A stretch of 64,000 bases of DNA from the NCBI GenBank assembly GCA_016719535.1, contig JADJYX010000020.1, positions 1 through 64,000 on the forward strand, written 5' to 3'. Position 1 is the first letter of the stretch, and the number at the start of each line of letters is the position of its first letter. Below, in pieces: positions 37,152-46,949 of the stretch. The position numbers and the translations under genes were made by a program. The notes under the pieces are model-generated. The model searched no databases, had not been told where the DNA came from, and saw only the letters and a list, made by a program, of their open reading frames with translations. The stretch comes from Rubrivivax sp. (GTDB taxonomy: Bacteria > Pseudomonadota > Gammaproteobacteria > Burkholderiales > Burkholderiaceae_C).

Positions 37152-38354
37152 GTGGACCCAGTCAAGCAGGGCACCGATGCCTTGTTCATCCTGCTCGGCG
37201 CCGTCATGGTGCTGGCCATGCATTCCGGCTTTGCCTTCCTGGAGCTGGGCACCGTGCGCAAGAAGAACCAGGTCAATGCACTGGTCAAGATCCTGGTCGA
37301 CTTCGCGGTGTCGACCATCGCCTATTTCTTCATCGGCTACCTGGTGGCCTACGGCGTGCAGTTCATGTCCGGCGCCGGCACGCTGGCGCAGAAGAATGGC
37401 TACGAACTGGTCAAGTTCTTCTTCCTGCTGACCTTTGCGGCGGCCATTCCGGCCATCATCTCGGGCGGCATCGCCGAGCGGGCCCGCTTCGGGCCGCAAC
37501 TCATCGCCACCGCGGTGCTGGTGGGGCTGGTCTATCCGTTCTTCGAAGGGGCGGTCTGGGGCGGGCGCTTCGGACTGCAGGGCTGGATCAAGGCACTGAC
37601 CGGGTTCGAGTTTCACGACTTCGCCGGCAGCGTGGTGGTGCACGCGATGGGCGGCTGGATCGGCCTGGTGGCCGTGCTGCTGCTGGGCGCGCGCCACAAC
37701 CGCTACCGCAAGGACGGGGCGATGAGCGCCCACCCGCCGTCCTCCATCCCCTTCCTCGCGCTGGGCGCCTGGGTGCTCGCCGTGGGCTGGTTCGGCTTCA
37801 ACGTGATGAGCGCGCAGACCATCGACAAGATCTCCGGCCTGGTGGCGGTCAACTCGCTGATGGCGATGGCCGGCGGCACGCTGGTGGCGGTGCTGCTGGG
37901 CCGCAACGACCCCGGCTTTGCCTACAACGGTCCGCTGGCCGGGCTGGTGGCGGTGTGTGCCGGCTCCGACGTGATGCACCCGGCCGGCGCGCTCGTGGTC
38001 GGCGGCGTGGCAGGCGCCATCTTCGTCGTGCTGTTCACGCTGACGCAGAACCGCTGGAAGATCGACGATGTGCTGGGCGTCTGGCCCTTGCACGGCCTGT
38101 GCGGCGCCTGGGGCGGTGTCGCCTGCGGGCTGTTCGGCAGCACGGCGCTCGGTGGCCTGGGCGGCGTGAGCCTGGCCGCACAGCTGCTGGGCACCGCGGC
38201 CGGCGTGCTGTGGGCGCTGGTCGCCGGCTCGCTGGTCTACGGCACGCTGAAAGCGACGACAGGCCTGCGCCTGTCGGCCGAGGAGGAGCACGAAGGCGCC
38301 GATCTGTCGATCCACCGCATCGGCGCCACGCCCGAGCGCGAAGCCAGCTGGTGA
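37152..38354 (+). CDS. amt: ammonium transporter (Amt family)
   Basis: 400 residues with 11 predicted membrane helices. Amt signatures are GFAFLELGTVRKKNQVNAL, FHDFAGSVVVHAMGGW with the pore histidine, and LHGLCGAWGG for the second His of the twin-histidine pair. There is no signal peptide, and no glnK gene is adjacent, unlike most proteobacterial amtB loci. GTG at 37152 is preceded by the strong Shine-Dalgarno GGAGGAG, so the longer upstream frame is rejected. The upstream sites indicate nitrogen-limitation control by NtrC and sigma-54. Confidence 0.93.
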   Translation: MDPVKQGTDALFILLGAVMVLAMHSGFAFLELGTVRKKNQVNALVKILVDFAVSTIAYFFIGYLVAYGVQFMSGAGTLAQKNGYELVKFFFLLTFAAAIPAIISGGIAERARFGPQLIATAVLVGLVYPFFEGAVWGGRFGLQGWIKALTGFEFHDFAGSVVVHAMGGWIGLVAVLLLGARHNRYRKDGAMSAHPPSSIPFLALGAWVLAVGWFGFNVMSAQTIDKISGLVAVNSLMAMAGGTLVAVLLGRNDPGFAYNGPLAGLVAVCAGSDVMHPAGALVVGGVAGAIFVVLFTLTQNRWKIDDVLGVWPLHGLCGAWGGVACGLFGSTALGGLGGVSLAAQLLGTAAGVLWALVAGSLVYGTLKATTGLRLSAEEEHEGADLSIHRIGATPEREASW

Positions 38355-38372
38355 GCCGCTTCGGCGCCGTCG

Positions 38373-39161
38373 TCACTGCGACGAGAAGCTGTCGTTGAAG
38401 GTGAAGATCAGCGAGACATAGAACAGCGTGCTGAAGAACAGCCCTGCCGGCAGCGCCAGCAGCGACGCCAGCTGCCCCAGGCCCAGCAGCCCGAACAGCA
38501 CCGCGCTCACCAGCCCGAAGGCCAGCATGAGCGCAAACCAGGTCAGCCCGTAGACGACGAAGGCGCCGCGGCAGCGCCACACCGCCAGCGTGCTGCTGAA
38601 CAAGGCCTGGCCGGCACTCTGGTCCGCCCAGTGCACCAGCGCCGGGGCGTGCCAGAAGGGGATGGTCACCAGCGTCAGCGCCGCGCTGCCGAACAGCGCA
38701 CCGGCGACCATGCCGCGCTCGGCGAACAAGGCGTCGATCTCGGCCTGCGGCGGGGGCGACTGCCGCATCAGCTCGAACAGGCGCGAGAAGCCGCCGTCGG
38801 CCACGACATCGGTCAGCCACAGCACGCCGGCCACGGCCAGCCCGTAGGCCACGCACAGCATCAGCAGCGCGGTGCGCCGCGCCGGTGCACCGCGCAGCGG
38901 CTCGACAAACTGCGACGGCCCGACCGGGCCCTGCAGCAGCGCCGACTGGCTGGCGATCATGAACCCCAGCGACAGCAGCGGCACCAGCATGATCTGCAGC
39001 AGGCTGCCGACGACGGGGATCAGCGCCGAGAACAGCGCCACGAAGAGGAAGATCGTGAACAGGCTGGTGAAGGCCAGCGGCCGCTGCAGGTACAGGCGCA
39101 GGCCGTCGCGCACCCAGTGCGCACCGCGGGCGGGGCCGACGGCCTTGAGGATCATTGCCAT
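38373..39161 (-). CDS. BPSS1780-family membrane protein
   Basis: 262 residues with five to six membrane helices. The N-terminal ARGAHWVRDGLRLYLQRPLAF and FTFNDSF near the end match the BPSS1780 family of Burkholderiales, an uncharacterised integral membrane group. It converges on amt with an 18-bp gap and follows thrB by 7 bp on the same strand, so it is the last gene of the DUF2782-thrB unit. Confidence 0.85.
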   Translation of the reverse strand: MAMILKAVGPARGAHWVRDGLRLYLQRPLAFTSLFTIFLFVALFSALIPVVGSLLQIMLVPLLSLGFMIASQSALLQGPVGPSQFVEPLRGAPARRTALLMLCVAYGLAVAGVLWLTDVVADGGFSRLFELMRQSPPPQAEIDALFAERGMVAGALFGSAALTLVTIPFWHAPALVHWADQSAGQALFSSTLAVWRCRGAFVVYGLTWFALMLAFGLVSAVLFGLLGLGQLASLLALPAGLFFSTLFYVSLIFTFNDSFSSQ

Positions 39162-39168
39162 GACGGGC

Positions 39169-40155
39169 TCACGTCTCCACGGGCTTTTCGTGCGGGGGAT
39201 GCCAGGGGTTGAGGATGCGCTCGCGCAGCACGCGCTCGAACTGGGTCGGATCCTTGGGCTGCAGCAGCGCGGCATCGCGCGGCAGGTGCCAGTCCCACAG
39301 CCGCGACAGCCAGAAGCGCAGCGCCGCCGCGCGCAGCAGCGCCGGCAGCGCCCGGCGTTCGCCGCCGTCGAGCGGGCGCACGCCCTCGTAGGCGGTCATG
39401 AAGGCGCTTGCGCGGTCCTCGTCCAGGCGGCCGCTGGCGAGGTCGGTGCACCAGTCGTTCAGGCACACCGCGACGTCGAACAGCAGCATGTCGATGCCGG
39501 CGAAATAGAAGTCGAACAAGCCGCACAACCCGTCCTCGCCCGCGGTGGCGTCGAACATCGCGTTGTCGCGGAAGAGGTCGGCGTGGATGTGGCCGCGCGG
39601 CAGCGCCTGGCCGGCGGGCGATGCCGCCAGCGCGATCTGGAAATCGAGTTCGGTGCGCAGCAGTTCGGCCTGCCCGGGCTGCAGGTGCGGCAGCACGGCG
39701 GGCGCGGTCTCCTGCCACCAGGCCAGGCCGCGCAGGTGCGGCTGCTGAAAGGCGAAGTCGCCGCCGGCCACGTGCACGCGCGCCAGCATGGCGCCGACCT
39801 GCGCGCAATGATCGGCATCGGGCGCCAGGCGGTGGCTGCCGGGCAGGCGCGTCACCACCGCAGCCGGCTTGCCGGCAATGGTGTGCAGGATCTCGCCGCG
39901 GTCGTCGGCCTGCGGCGCCGGCACCGGAATGCCGTGGCGCGCCAGGTGTTCCATCAGCCGCAGGTAGTAGGGCAGCTGTTCGCGCGGCAGGCGCTCGAAC
40001 AGCGTCAGCACCCATTGCCCGCGCACGGTGGTGGCGTAGTAGTTGGTATTTTCGATGCCCGAACGGATGCCGCGCAGATCGGTCAGCGCCCCCAGCCCCA
40101 GTCGTCTGACGAGGCGATCGGCCTCGTCGAAGCCGACTTCGGTATAGACCGCCAT
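39169..40155 (-). CDS. thrB: homoserine kinase (ThrB type II, APH fold)
   Basis: 328 residues of the aminoglycoside-phosphotransferase-like ThrB found in Pseudomonas and Burkholderiales, unrelated to the GHMP ThrB of enterobacteria. Motifs are GIENTNYYATT, the catalytic loop HIHADLFRDNAMF (Brenner's HxDxxxxN) and GLFDFYFAG with the metal-binding Asp. It phosphorylates homoserine for threonine synthesis. It lies 6 bp after the DUF2782 gene. Confidence 0.94.
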   Translation of the reverse strand: MAVYTEVGFDEADRLVRRLGLGALTDLRGIRSGIENTNYYATTVRGQWVLTLFERLPREQLPYYLRLMEHLARHGIPVPAPQADDRGEILHTIAGKPAAVVTRLPGSHRLAPDADHCAQVGAMLARVHVAGGDFAFQQPHLRGLAWWQETAPAVLPHLQPGQAELLRTELDFQIALAASPAGQALPRGHIHADLFRDNAMFDATAGEDGLCGLFDFYFAGIDMLLFDVAVCLNDWCTDLASGRLDEDRASAFMTAYEGVRPLDGGERRALPALLRAAALRFWLSRLWDWHLPRDAALLQPKDPTQFERVLRERILNPWHPPHEKPVET

Positions 40156-40161
40156 CGCGGC

Positions 40162-40467
40162 CTAGAAGGACAGCACGGGCCAGACGCGCTGACCGATGGC
40201 ACGCTTGTCCTGCGACAGGTCACGGCCCTGGCCGGCCGGCAGCACCTCGTAAGGGCGCGCGTTGCCGACCTTGCTGCGCACGACGATGCGCCGCGTCTCG
40301 CCGCGCACGCGCAGCTCCTCGATGCGCACGCCGTCGTCCTCGGTCACCACGCGCTGCACGATGGGTTCGCCGCCGCGCTGCGGCAGCGGCGAGGCGGCGT
40401 CCTGCGCAGCGGCCAGCAGCGGCAGGCACAGCGCGCAGGCGAGGGCAGGTCGGTGCACGGCGAACAT
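40162..40467 (-). CDS. small exported DUF2782 protein
   Basis: About 101 residues. A signal peptide (MFAVHRPALACALCLPLLAA, ending near AAAQ) precedes a short beta-rich DUF2782 domain with YEVLPAGQGRDLS. Function unknown; the gene is conserved between polA and thrB in Burkholderiales. I prefer ATG 40467 because TAGAAT ends eight bases before it, making the mRNA leaderless; ATG 40476 overlaps that hexamer. Confidence 0.8.
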   Translation of the reverse strand: MFAVHRPALACALCLPLLAAAQDAASPLPQRGGEPIVQRVVTEDDGVRIEELRVRGETRRIVVRSKVGNARPYEVLPAGQGRDLSQDKRAIGQRVWPVLSF

Positions 40468-40474
40468 GCCGGTC

Positions 40475-40495
40475 ATTCTACGCAGGCGCCACAAT
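40475..40495. promoter_or_regulatory. overlapping divergent -10 elements, DUF2782 gene and polA
   Basis: On the minus strand TAGAAT (40480-40475) lies seven bases before the DUF2782 ATG. On the plus strand CACAAT (40490-40495) lies six bases before the polA ATG. Only 34 bases separate the two start codons. Each promoter's -35 region would fall on or in the other gene's start. Confidence 0.5.
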
Positions 40496-40501
40496 CACCC
40501 G

Positions 40502-43264
40502 ATGAGCGAAGACCTGATGCTGCTCGTCGACGGATCGAGCTACCTGTACCGCGCCTACCACGCGATGCCGGACCTGCGCTCGCCCGACGGCTTCCCCACC
40601 GGCGCCATCCACGGCATGGTGGCAATGATGAAGTGGCTGCGCGAGCGCTACCCGGCGGCGCACGCGGCCTGCGTCTTCGACGCCAGCGGCCCCACCTTCC
40701 GCGACGACTGGTACCCCGCCTACAAGGCGCAGCGCGCCCCCATGCCCGATGACCTGCGGCGCCAGATCGAGCCCATCCACGAGGTGGTGCGGCTGCTGGG
40801 CTGGCCGGTGCTGGTGGTGCCCGGCATCGAGGCCGACGACGCCATCGGCACGCTGTCGCGCCGCGCCGCGGCGCAAGGCCATCGCGTGCTCATCTCCACC
40901 GGCGACAAGGACCTGGCGCAACTCGTCACGCCGCAGGTGACGCTGATCAACACCATGGCCAAGCCGCCCGAGGTGCTGGACGAGGCCGGGGTGATGGCCA
41001 AATTCGGCGTGCCGCCGGATCGCATCGTCGACTACCTCACGCTGGTCGGTGACACCGTGGACAACGTGCCCGGCGTCGACAAGGTGGGGCCGAAGACGGC
41101 GGCGAAGTGGATCGCCGAGCATGGCTCGCTGGACGGCGTGATCGCCGCCGCGGCGTCGATCAAGGGTGCGGTCGGCGACAACCTGCGCCAGGCGCTGGAC
41201 TGGCTGCCCACCGGCCGCAGGCTGATCACCGTGGTCACCGACTGCGACCTGGCGGGCCACGTACCGGGCTGGCCGGCGCTGGACGGGCTGGCGCTGCGCG
41301 CGGTCGACAGGCCCGCGCTGCTGGATTTCTTCCAGCGCCATGGCTTTCGCACCTGGCGCAAGGAACTGGAGGCCGACCTCGGCGTGGCGGCCGCGCCGGC
41401 GCCGGCTGCCGCGCCGCACGCGGCTGCCGACGACCCGCCGCGCCCGCAGCCGGCGCTGGCGCGCGACTACGAGACGATCACCGGCTGGGACCGTTTCGAC
41501 GCCTGGCTGCAGCGCCTCCGCGCCGCCGAACTGGTGGCGCTGGATACCGAGACCGATTCGCTCGACGGCATGAAGGCGCGCATCGTCGGCCTCAGCTTCG
41601 CCACCGAGCCCGGCCGCGCGGCCTATGTGCCGCTGGGCCACGACTATCCCGGCGCGCCGGATCAGCTGCCGCTGGCCGAGGTCCTCGACCGCCTCCGGCC
41701 CTGGCTGGAGGACGAGGCCGCACCCAAGCTCGGGCAGAACATCAAATACGACCTGCATGTCTTTGCCAACCACGGCATCACCGTGCGCGGCTACCGCCAC
41801 GACACCCTGCTGGAAAGCTACGTGCTCGAGGCGCACAGGCCGCACGGCCTGGAAAGCCTGGCCGAGCGCCACCTCGACCGCAAGGGGCTGAGCTACGAGG
41901 ACCTGTGCGGCAAGGGCGCCAGCCAGATCCCGTTCTCGCAGGTCGACGTCGCCCGTGCCACCGACTATTCGGGCGAGGACAGCGAGATGGCGCTGCACGT
42001 GCACCAGGTGCTGTGGCCGCAGCTGCTGGCCGACGAGCGGCTGCGCGACGTCTACCAGCGCATCGAGCTGCCGGTGGCCGTCATCCTGCATCGCATCGAG
42101 CGCCATGGCGTGCTGATCGACGCCGCGCTGCTGGCCCGGCAGAGCCAGGAACTGGCCGAGCGCATGGTGGCGGCCGAGCAGCAGGCCTATGCCATCGCCG
42201 GCCAGCCCTTCAACCTCGGCAGCCCCAAGCAGATCGGTGACATCCTGTTCGGCCGCCTGGGCCTGCCGGTGAAGAAGCGCACCGCCTCGGGCGCGCCCAG
42301 CACCGACGAGGACGTGCTGCAGGAGCTGGCGGCCGACTTTCCGCTGCCGGCGCGCATCCTCGAGCACCGCAGCCTGGCCAAGCTCAAGGGCACCTATACC
42401 GACAAGCTGCCGCTGATGGTCAACCCGGCCACCGGCCGCGTGCACACCAACTATGCGCAGGCGGTGGCGGTGACGGGGCGGCTCGCGAGCAACGAGCCCA
42501 ACCTGCAGAATATCCCCATCCGCACGGCGGAAGGGCGCCGCATCCGCGAGGCCTTCATCGCGCCGCCGGGGCACCTGATCATGTCGGCCGACTATTCGCA
42601 GATCGAGCTGCGCATCATGGCCCACATCAGCGAGGACCCGGGCCTGCTGAAGGCCTTTGCCGAGGGTCTGGACGTGCACAAGGCGACCGCCAGCGAGGTC
42701 TTCGGCGTGCCGGTGGACCAGGTGTCGTCGGAACAGCGGCGTTATGCCAAGGTCATCAATTTCGGCCTCATCTATGGCATGGGCGCCTTCGGCCTGGCCA
42801 GCAACCTGGGCATCGAGCAGAAGGCGGCCAGGGATTACATCGACCGTTATTTCCAGCGCTTTGCGGGCGTGCGCCGCTACATGGACGAGACCAAGGCGCT
42901 GGCCAAGGAACGCGGCTGGGTGGAGACGGCCTTCGGCCGCCGCCTGTGGCTGCCCGAGATCAACAGCGGCAACGGCCCGCGCCGCAGCGGCGCCGAGCGC
43001 CAGGCCATCAACGCGCCCATGCAGGGCACGGCGGCCGACCTCATCAAGCTGGCGATGATTGCCGTGCAGCGCGCGCTCGACGAGCAGGGCCGCGCCACGC
43101 GCATGGTGATGCAGGTGCACGACGAACTGGTGCTGGAGGTGCCGGATGCCGAGCTCGACTGGGCGCGCGCCGAGATCCCGCGCCTGATGGCCGGCGTGGC
43201 CGAGCTGAAGGTGCCGCTGCTGGCCGAGGTGGGCGTGGGCGCCAACTGGGACCAGGCGCATTGA
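40502..43264 (+). CDS. polA: DNA polymerase I
   Basis: 920 residues with all three Pol I domains. The 5'-nuclease starts LLVDGSSYLYRAYHAMP and includes DPDDVxN-like acidic clusters (GIEADDAIGTLSRRA, STGDKDLAQLV). The 3'-5' proofreading domain starts VALDTETDSLD with its Exo I acids. The polymerase core shows motif A SADYSQIELRI, motif B RRYAKVINFGLIYGMGAFGL and motif C QVHDELVLEVP. It functions in Okazaki-fragment processing and repair. No Shine-Dalgarno site precedes the ATG. Confidence 0.97.
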   Translation: MSEDLMLLVDGSSYLYRAYHAMPDLRSPDGFPTGAIHGMVAMMKWLRERYPAAHAACVFDASGPTFRDDWYPAYKAQRAPMPDDLRRQIEPIHEVVRLLGWPVLVVPGIEADDAIGTLSRRAAAQGHRVLISTGDKDLAQLVTPQVTLINTMAKPPEVLDEAGVMAKFGVPPDRIVDYLTLVGDTVDNVPGVDKVGPKTAAKWIAEHGSLDGVIAAAASIKGAVGDNLRQALDWLPTGRRLITVVTDCDLAGHVPGWPALDGLALRAVDRPALLDFFQRHGFRTWRKELEADLGVAAAPAPAAAPHAAADDPPRPQPALARDYETITGWDRFDAWLQRLRAAELVALDTETDSLDGMKARIVGLSFATEPGRAAYVPLGHDYPGAPDQLPLAEVLDRLRPWLEDEAAPKLGQNIKYDLHVFANHGITVRGYRHDTLLESYVLEAHRPHGLESLAERHLDRKGLSYEDLCGKGASQIPFSQVDVARATDYSGEDSEMALHVHQVLWPQLLADERLRDVYQRIELPVAVILHRIERHGVLIDAALLARQSQELAERMVAAEQQAYAIAGQPFNLGSPKQIGDILFGRLGLPVKKRTASGAPSTDEDVLQELAADFPLPARILEHRSLAKLKGTYTDKLPLMVNPATGRVHTNYAQAVAVTGRLASNEPNLQNIPIRTAEGRRIREAFIAPPGHLIMSADYSQIELRIMAHISEDPGLLKAFAEGLDVHKATASEVFGVPVDQVSSEQRRYAKVINFGLIYGMGAFGLASNLGIEQKAARDYIDRYFQRFAGVRRYMDETKALAKERGWVETAFGRRLWLPEINSGNGPRRSGAERQAINAPMQGTAADLIKLAMIAVQRALDEQGRATRMVMQVHDELVLEVPDAELDWARAEIPRLMAGVAELKVPLLAEVGVGANWDQAH

Positions 43265-43401
43265 GCTTGTGAAGGCATGAGCGCGGGCCCGGCGGCCACA
43301 TCGCCCCGCCCGCCGTCTGCCGTCCGCCGTCCCGGCCCGGGCGGCTGCCCCCGGTGGGCGAGAATGCCGGGTTGCCCCCTTTCCGAGCAGCAGCTCCTGC
43401 G

Positions 43402-45717
43402 ATGAACGACCTGTTCGATCCCCCCCCGGCCGATCCGTCGGATGCCATCGCGCTGGCCGACTATGCCGAGCGCGCCTACCTCGAATATGCCCTCAGCGTG
43501 GTCAAGGGCCGCGCCTTGCCCGATGTGTGCGACGGCCAGAAGCCGGTGCAGCGCCGCATCCTGTTTGCGATGGAGCGCATGGGCCTGGGCTTCACGCCAC
43601 CGGCCGGCGCCAAGCCGGTGAAGAGCGCGCGCGTGGTCGGCGACGTGCTGGGCAAATTCCACCCGCACGGCGACCAGGCCGCCTACGAGGCGCTGGTGCG
43701 CATGGCGCAGGGCTTCAGCCAGCGCTACCCGCTGATCGACGGCCAGGGCAATTTCGGCAGCCGCGACGGCGACGGCGCCGCCGCCATGCGCTATACCGAG
43801 GCACGGCTGGCACCGATCTCGCGGTTGCTGCTCGACGAGCTGGACGAAGGCACGGTCGACTTCCAGCCCAACTACGACGGCTCGTACCAGGAGCCGAAGC
43901 TGCTGCCGGCGCGGCTGCCGTTTTCGCTGCTGAATGGGGCCAGCGGCATCGCGGTGGGCATGGCCACCGAGGTGCCCAGCCACAACCTGCGCGAGGTGGC
44001 CGCGGCCACGGTGGCGCTGCTGAAGCACGAGCAGCTCGCCGACGACGAGCTGCATGCGCTGCTGCCCGGCCCTGACTTCCCCGGCGGTGGCCAGCTCATC
44101 AGCAGCGCCGCCGACATCCGCGCCGCCTACACCAGCGGCCGTGGCAGCCTCAAGCTGCGCGCGCGCTGGAGCATCGAGGACCTGGCGCGCGGCCAGTGGC
44201 AGCTGGTCGTCGACGAGCTGCCGCATGGCACCAGCACGCAGAAGGTGCTGGAAGAGATCGAGGAGCTGACCAACCCCAAGGTCAAGCTCGGCAAGAAGGC
44301 GTTGACGCAGGAGCAGGTGCAGCTGAAGGCGTCCGTGCTCGCGGTGCTCGACGCCGCACGCGACGAGTCGAACAAGGACGCGCCGGTGCGCCTGGTGTTC
44401 GAACCCAAGAGCCGCACGGTCGGCCAGCAGGAGCTGATCACCACGCTGCTGGCGCACACCAGCCTCGAATCGAGCGTGAGCGTCAACCTCACGGCCATCG
44501 GCCTGGACGGCCGGCCGGTGCAGAAGAACCTGCGCGCGTTGCTGGCCGAGTGGATTGCATTCCGCCAGGCCACCGTGGCGCGGCGCACGCGCCACCGGCT
44601 GGACAAGGTGCTGGACCGCATCCACGTGCTCGAAGGCCGGCAGCTGGTGCTGCTCAATATCGACGAGGTGATCCGCATCATCCGCAACGCCGACGAGCCC
44701 AAGGCGGCGCTGATCGAGCGCTTCGCCTTGAGCGACCGCCAGGCCGACGACATCCTCGACATCCGCCTGCGCCAGCTGGCGCGGCTGGAGGCCATCAAGA
44801 TCGAGCAGGAGCTCAAGGACAAGCGCGACGAGCAGAAGAAGCTGGAGGAGATCCTCGGCAGCGCGGCGGCGCTCAAGCGCACCGTGATCCGGGAGATCGA
44901 GGCCGATGCCAGGGCCTACGGCGACGATCGCCGCACGCTGATCCAGGAGGAGAAGCGCGCGGTGGCCGAGGTCAAGGTGGTCGACGAACCCGTCACCGTG
45001 GTGGCCAGCCTGAAGGGCTGGGTGCGCGCGCTCAAGGGCCACGAGGTCGACCCCGGCGGGCTGGCCTTCAAGGCCGGTGACGGGCTCTATGGCACCTTTG
45101 CCTGCCGCAGCGTGGACACCTTGCTCGTCTTCGGCACGTCATCGAAGGGAAGTGGCCGCGTGTACAGCGTCGCCGTGGCCACCTTGCCTGGCGGCCGCGG
45201 CGACGGCGTGCCGATCACGACGCTGATCGACCTCGAGCCCGGCACGCAGATCGCCCACTACTGGGCGGGTGCTGCCGACCAGGTGCTGCTGCTGGCCAAT
45301 ACCGGCGGCTTCGGCCTGCTGGCCCGCGCGGGTGACCTGCATGGCCGCAACAAGGCCGGCAAGGCCTTCCTGACGCTGGAGCCGGCCGACCAGCCGCTGC
45401 CGCCGGTGGCGGTGGCCCCCGGCCACACGCAGGTCGGCTGCCTGTCGCTGGACGGGCGGCTGCTGGTCTTCGGCCTCGACGAGCTCAAGCTGCAGCCGGG
45501 CGGTGGCCGCGGCCTGACGCTGATGGACGTGGATGCGAAGACGCCGCTGGTGTCGGTGGCCAGCTTCGCCGACGTGCTGCGCGTGCTGGGCAGCGGGCGT
45601 GGCGGCAAGGCCAAGGAGGAGATCCTGAAAGGCATGGCGCTGGCCGCCCATGCCGGCAAGCGCGCGCGCAAGGGCAGGAAGGTCGAAGGCTTCGTCAAGC
45701 CGCAGCGCGTGGCGTGA
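43402..45717 (+). CDS. parC: DNA topoisomerase IV subunit A
   Basis: 771 residues, the ParC size. GyrA/ParC motifs are VVKGRALPDVCDGQKPVQRR, KSARVVGDVLGKFHPHGD and the catalytic Tyr131 in AAMRYTEARL. The C-terminal domain lacks a clear GyrA box and has few beta-pinwheel blades, favouring ParC over GyrA. With ParE it decatenates chromosomes. Its last bases overlap the GTG of the following MFS gene. No parE is nearby. Confidence 0.94.
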   Translation: MNDLFDPPPADPSDAIALADYAERAYLEYALSVVKGRALPDVCDGQKPVQRRILFAMERMGLGFTPPAGAKPVKSARVVGDVLGKFHPHGDQAAYEALVRMAQGFSQRYPLIDGQGNFGSRDGDGAAAMRYTEARLAPISRLLLDELDEGTVDFQPNYDGSYQEPKLLPARLPFSLLNGASGIAVGMATEVPSHNLREVAAATVALLKHEQLADDELHALLPGPDFPGGGQLISSAADIRAAYTSGRGSLKLRARWSIEDLARGQWQLVVDELPHGTSTQKVLEEIEELTNPKVKLGKKALTQEQVQLKASVLAVLDAARDESNKDAPVRLVFEPKSRTVGQQELITTLLAHTSLESSVSVNLTAIGLDGRPVQKNLRALLAEWIAFRQATVARRTRHRLDKVLDRIHVLEGRQLVLLNIDEVIRIIRNADEPKAALIERFALSDRQADDILDIRLRQLARLEAIKIEQELKDKRDEQKKLEEILGSAAALKRTVIREIEADARAYGDDRRTLIQEEKRAVAEVKVVDEPVTVVASLKGWVRALKGHEVDPGGLAFKAGDGLYGTFACRSVDTLLVFGTSSKGSGRVYSVAVATLPGGRGDGVPITTLIDLEPGTQIAHYWAGAADQVLLLANTGGFGLLARAGDLHGRNKAGKAFLTLEPADQPLPPVAVAPGHTQVGCLSLDGRLLVFGLDELKLQPGGGRGLTLMDVDAKTPLVSVASFADVLRVLGSGRGGKAKEEILKGMALAAHAGKRARKGRKVEGFVKPQRVA

Positions 45718-46949
45718 GCGACGCGCCGCAGCCGCTGTGGCGGCAGCGTGAATACATGCTGCTGTGGAGCGGGCAGGTGGTCACCACGCTCGGCGCCCAG
45801 GCCTCGGGCATCATCTACCCGCTGCTGATCCTGGCCCTCACCGGATCGCCGGCACAGGCCAGCTGGGCCACGGCCTTGCGCATGCTGCCCTACCTGGCCC
45901 TGAGCCTGCCGGTGGGCGCGCTGATCGACCGCTGGGACCGCCGCCGCGTGATGCTGGTCTGCCACATCGGGCGCGGGCTGGCGGTGGCCAGCGTGCCGCT
46001 GGCGATGGCGCTGGACAGCCTGGTGGTGGCGCACATCTATGCGGTGGCGGTGCTCGAAGGCGCGCTGCATGTCTTCTTCAACATCGCCGAGACGGCGGCG
46101 CTGCCGCGCGTGGTGGCGCTGCGCCAGCTGCCGCAGGCCACGGCGCAGAACCAGGCGGGATTCGCCACCGCCAGCATCGTCGGCCCGGCGCTGGGCAGCT
46201 GGCTGTACCAGGCGGTGGGCCGCGGTTTTCCGTTCGTGGTCGATGCCGCCAGCCACGTGCTGGGTGCGGCGGCGGTGTGGCGGCTGCGCAGTTCCTTTGC
46301 ACCGGCGCTCGACCGTCCGACGAGGCCGCTGCGCGCCGAGGTCGCCGAAGGCATGCGCTGGCTCTGGAACCAGCGCGTGGTGCGCGACATGGCGCTCATC
46401 ACCTGCGTGCTCAACGGCGTCAATGCGGCGCTGCCGCTGCTGCTCATCGTGCTGGGCCAGGAGCGCGGCGCCAGCGAGGCGCAGATCGGCCTCATCTTCT
46501 CGCTCGGCGGCGTGGGCGCCATCGTCGGTGCGCTGCTGGGCGGCGCGCTGGCGCAGCGCCTGCGCTTCGGCCAGGCCATCGGGCTCAGCGTGGGCGTGCG
46601 CGCGGTCTGCATCCCGCTGCTGCTGCTGTGCCCGGGGCCGCTGTCGCTGGGCGCGGTCTATGCGCTGGCCAGCCTGTTCGGGCCGCTGTACGACGTGGTG
46701 CAGTTCAGCTACCGCATCGCGCTCATCCCCGATGCGCTGCAGGGGCGCGTCAACAGCAGCTTCCGGCTCTTTGCCTTCCTGCTGACGCCGGTCGGCGCCG
46801 CCGCCTGCGGCTGGCTGCTCGAGCGGGGCGGCACGGCCTGGGCGGTGGGCGTCTTCGGCGCGGTGTGCGCGCTGCTGGCGGTGGCCGTGCGGCTGGACCC
46901 GGCGGTGCGCAACGCGCCGCGGCAGCCGCTGGGCGCGCCCGTGGATTAA
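45714..46949 (+). CDS. MFS transporter
   Basis: 411 residues, about 12 helices. The loop 2-3 motif reads GALIDRWDRRRVML. It resembles MFS_3 exporters, with WRQREYMLLWSGQVVTTLG at the N-terminus. GTG start overlaps the parC stop (GTGA). Substrate unknown. The stop codon lies at the edge of the first conserved leader. Confidence 0.88.
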   Translation: MSDAPQPLWRQREYMLLWSGQVVTTLGAQASGIIYPLLILALTGSPAQASWATALRMLPYLALSLPVGALIDRWDRRRVMLVCHIGRGLAVASVPLAMALDSLVVAHIYAVAVLEGALHVFFNIAETAALPRVVALRQLPQATAQNQAGFATASIVGPALGSWLYQAVGRGFPFVVDAASHVLGAAAVWRLRSSFAPALDRPTRPLRAEVAEGMRWLWNQRVVRDMALITCVLNGVNAALPLLLIVLGQERGASEAQIGLIFSLGGVGAIVGALLGGALAQRLRFGQAIGLSVGVRAVCIPLLLLCPGPLSLGAVYALASLFGPLYDVVQFSYRIALIPDALQGRVNSSFRLFAFLLTPVGAAACGWLLERGGTAWAVGVFGAVCALLAVAVRLDPAVRNAPRQPLGAPVD

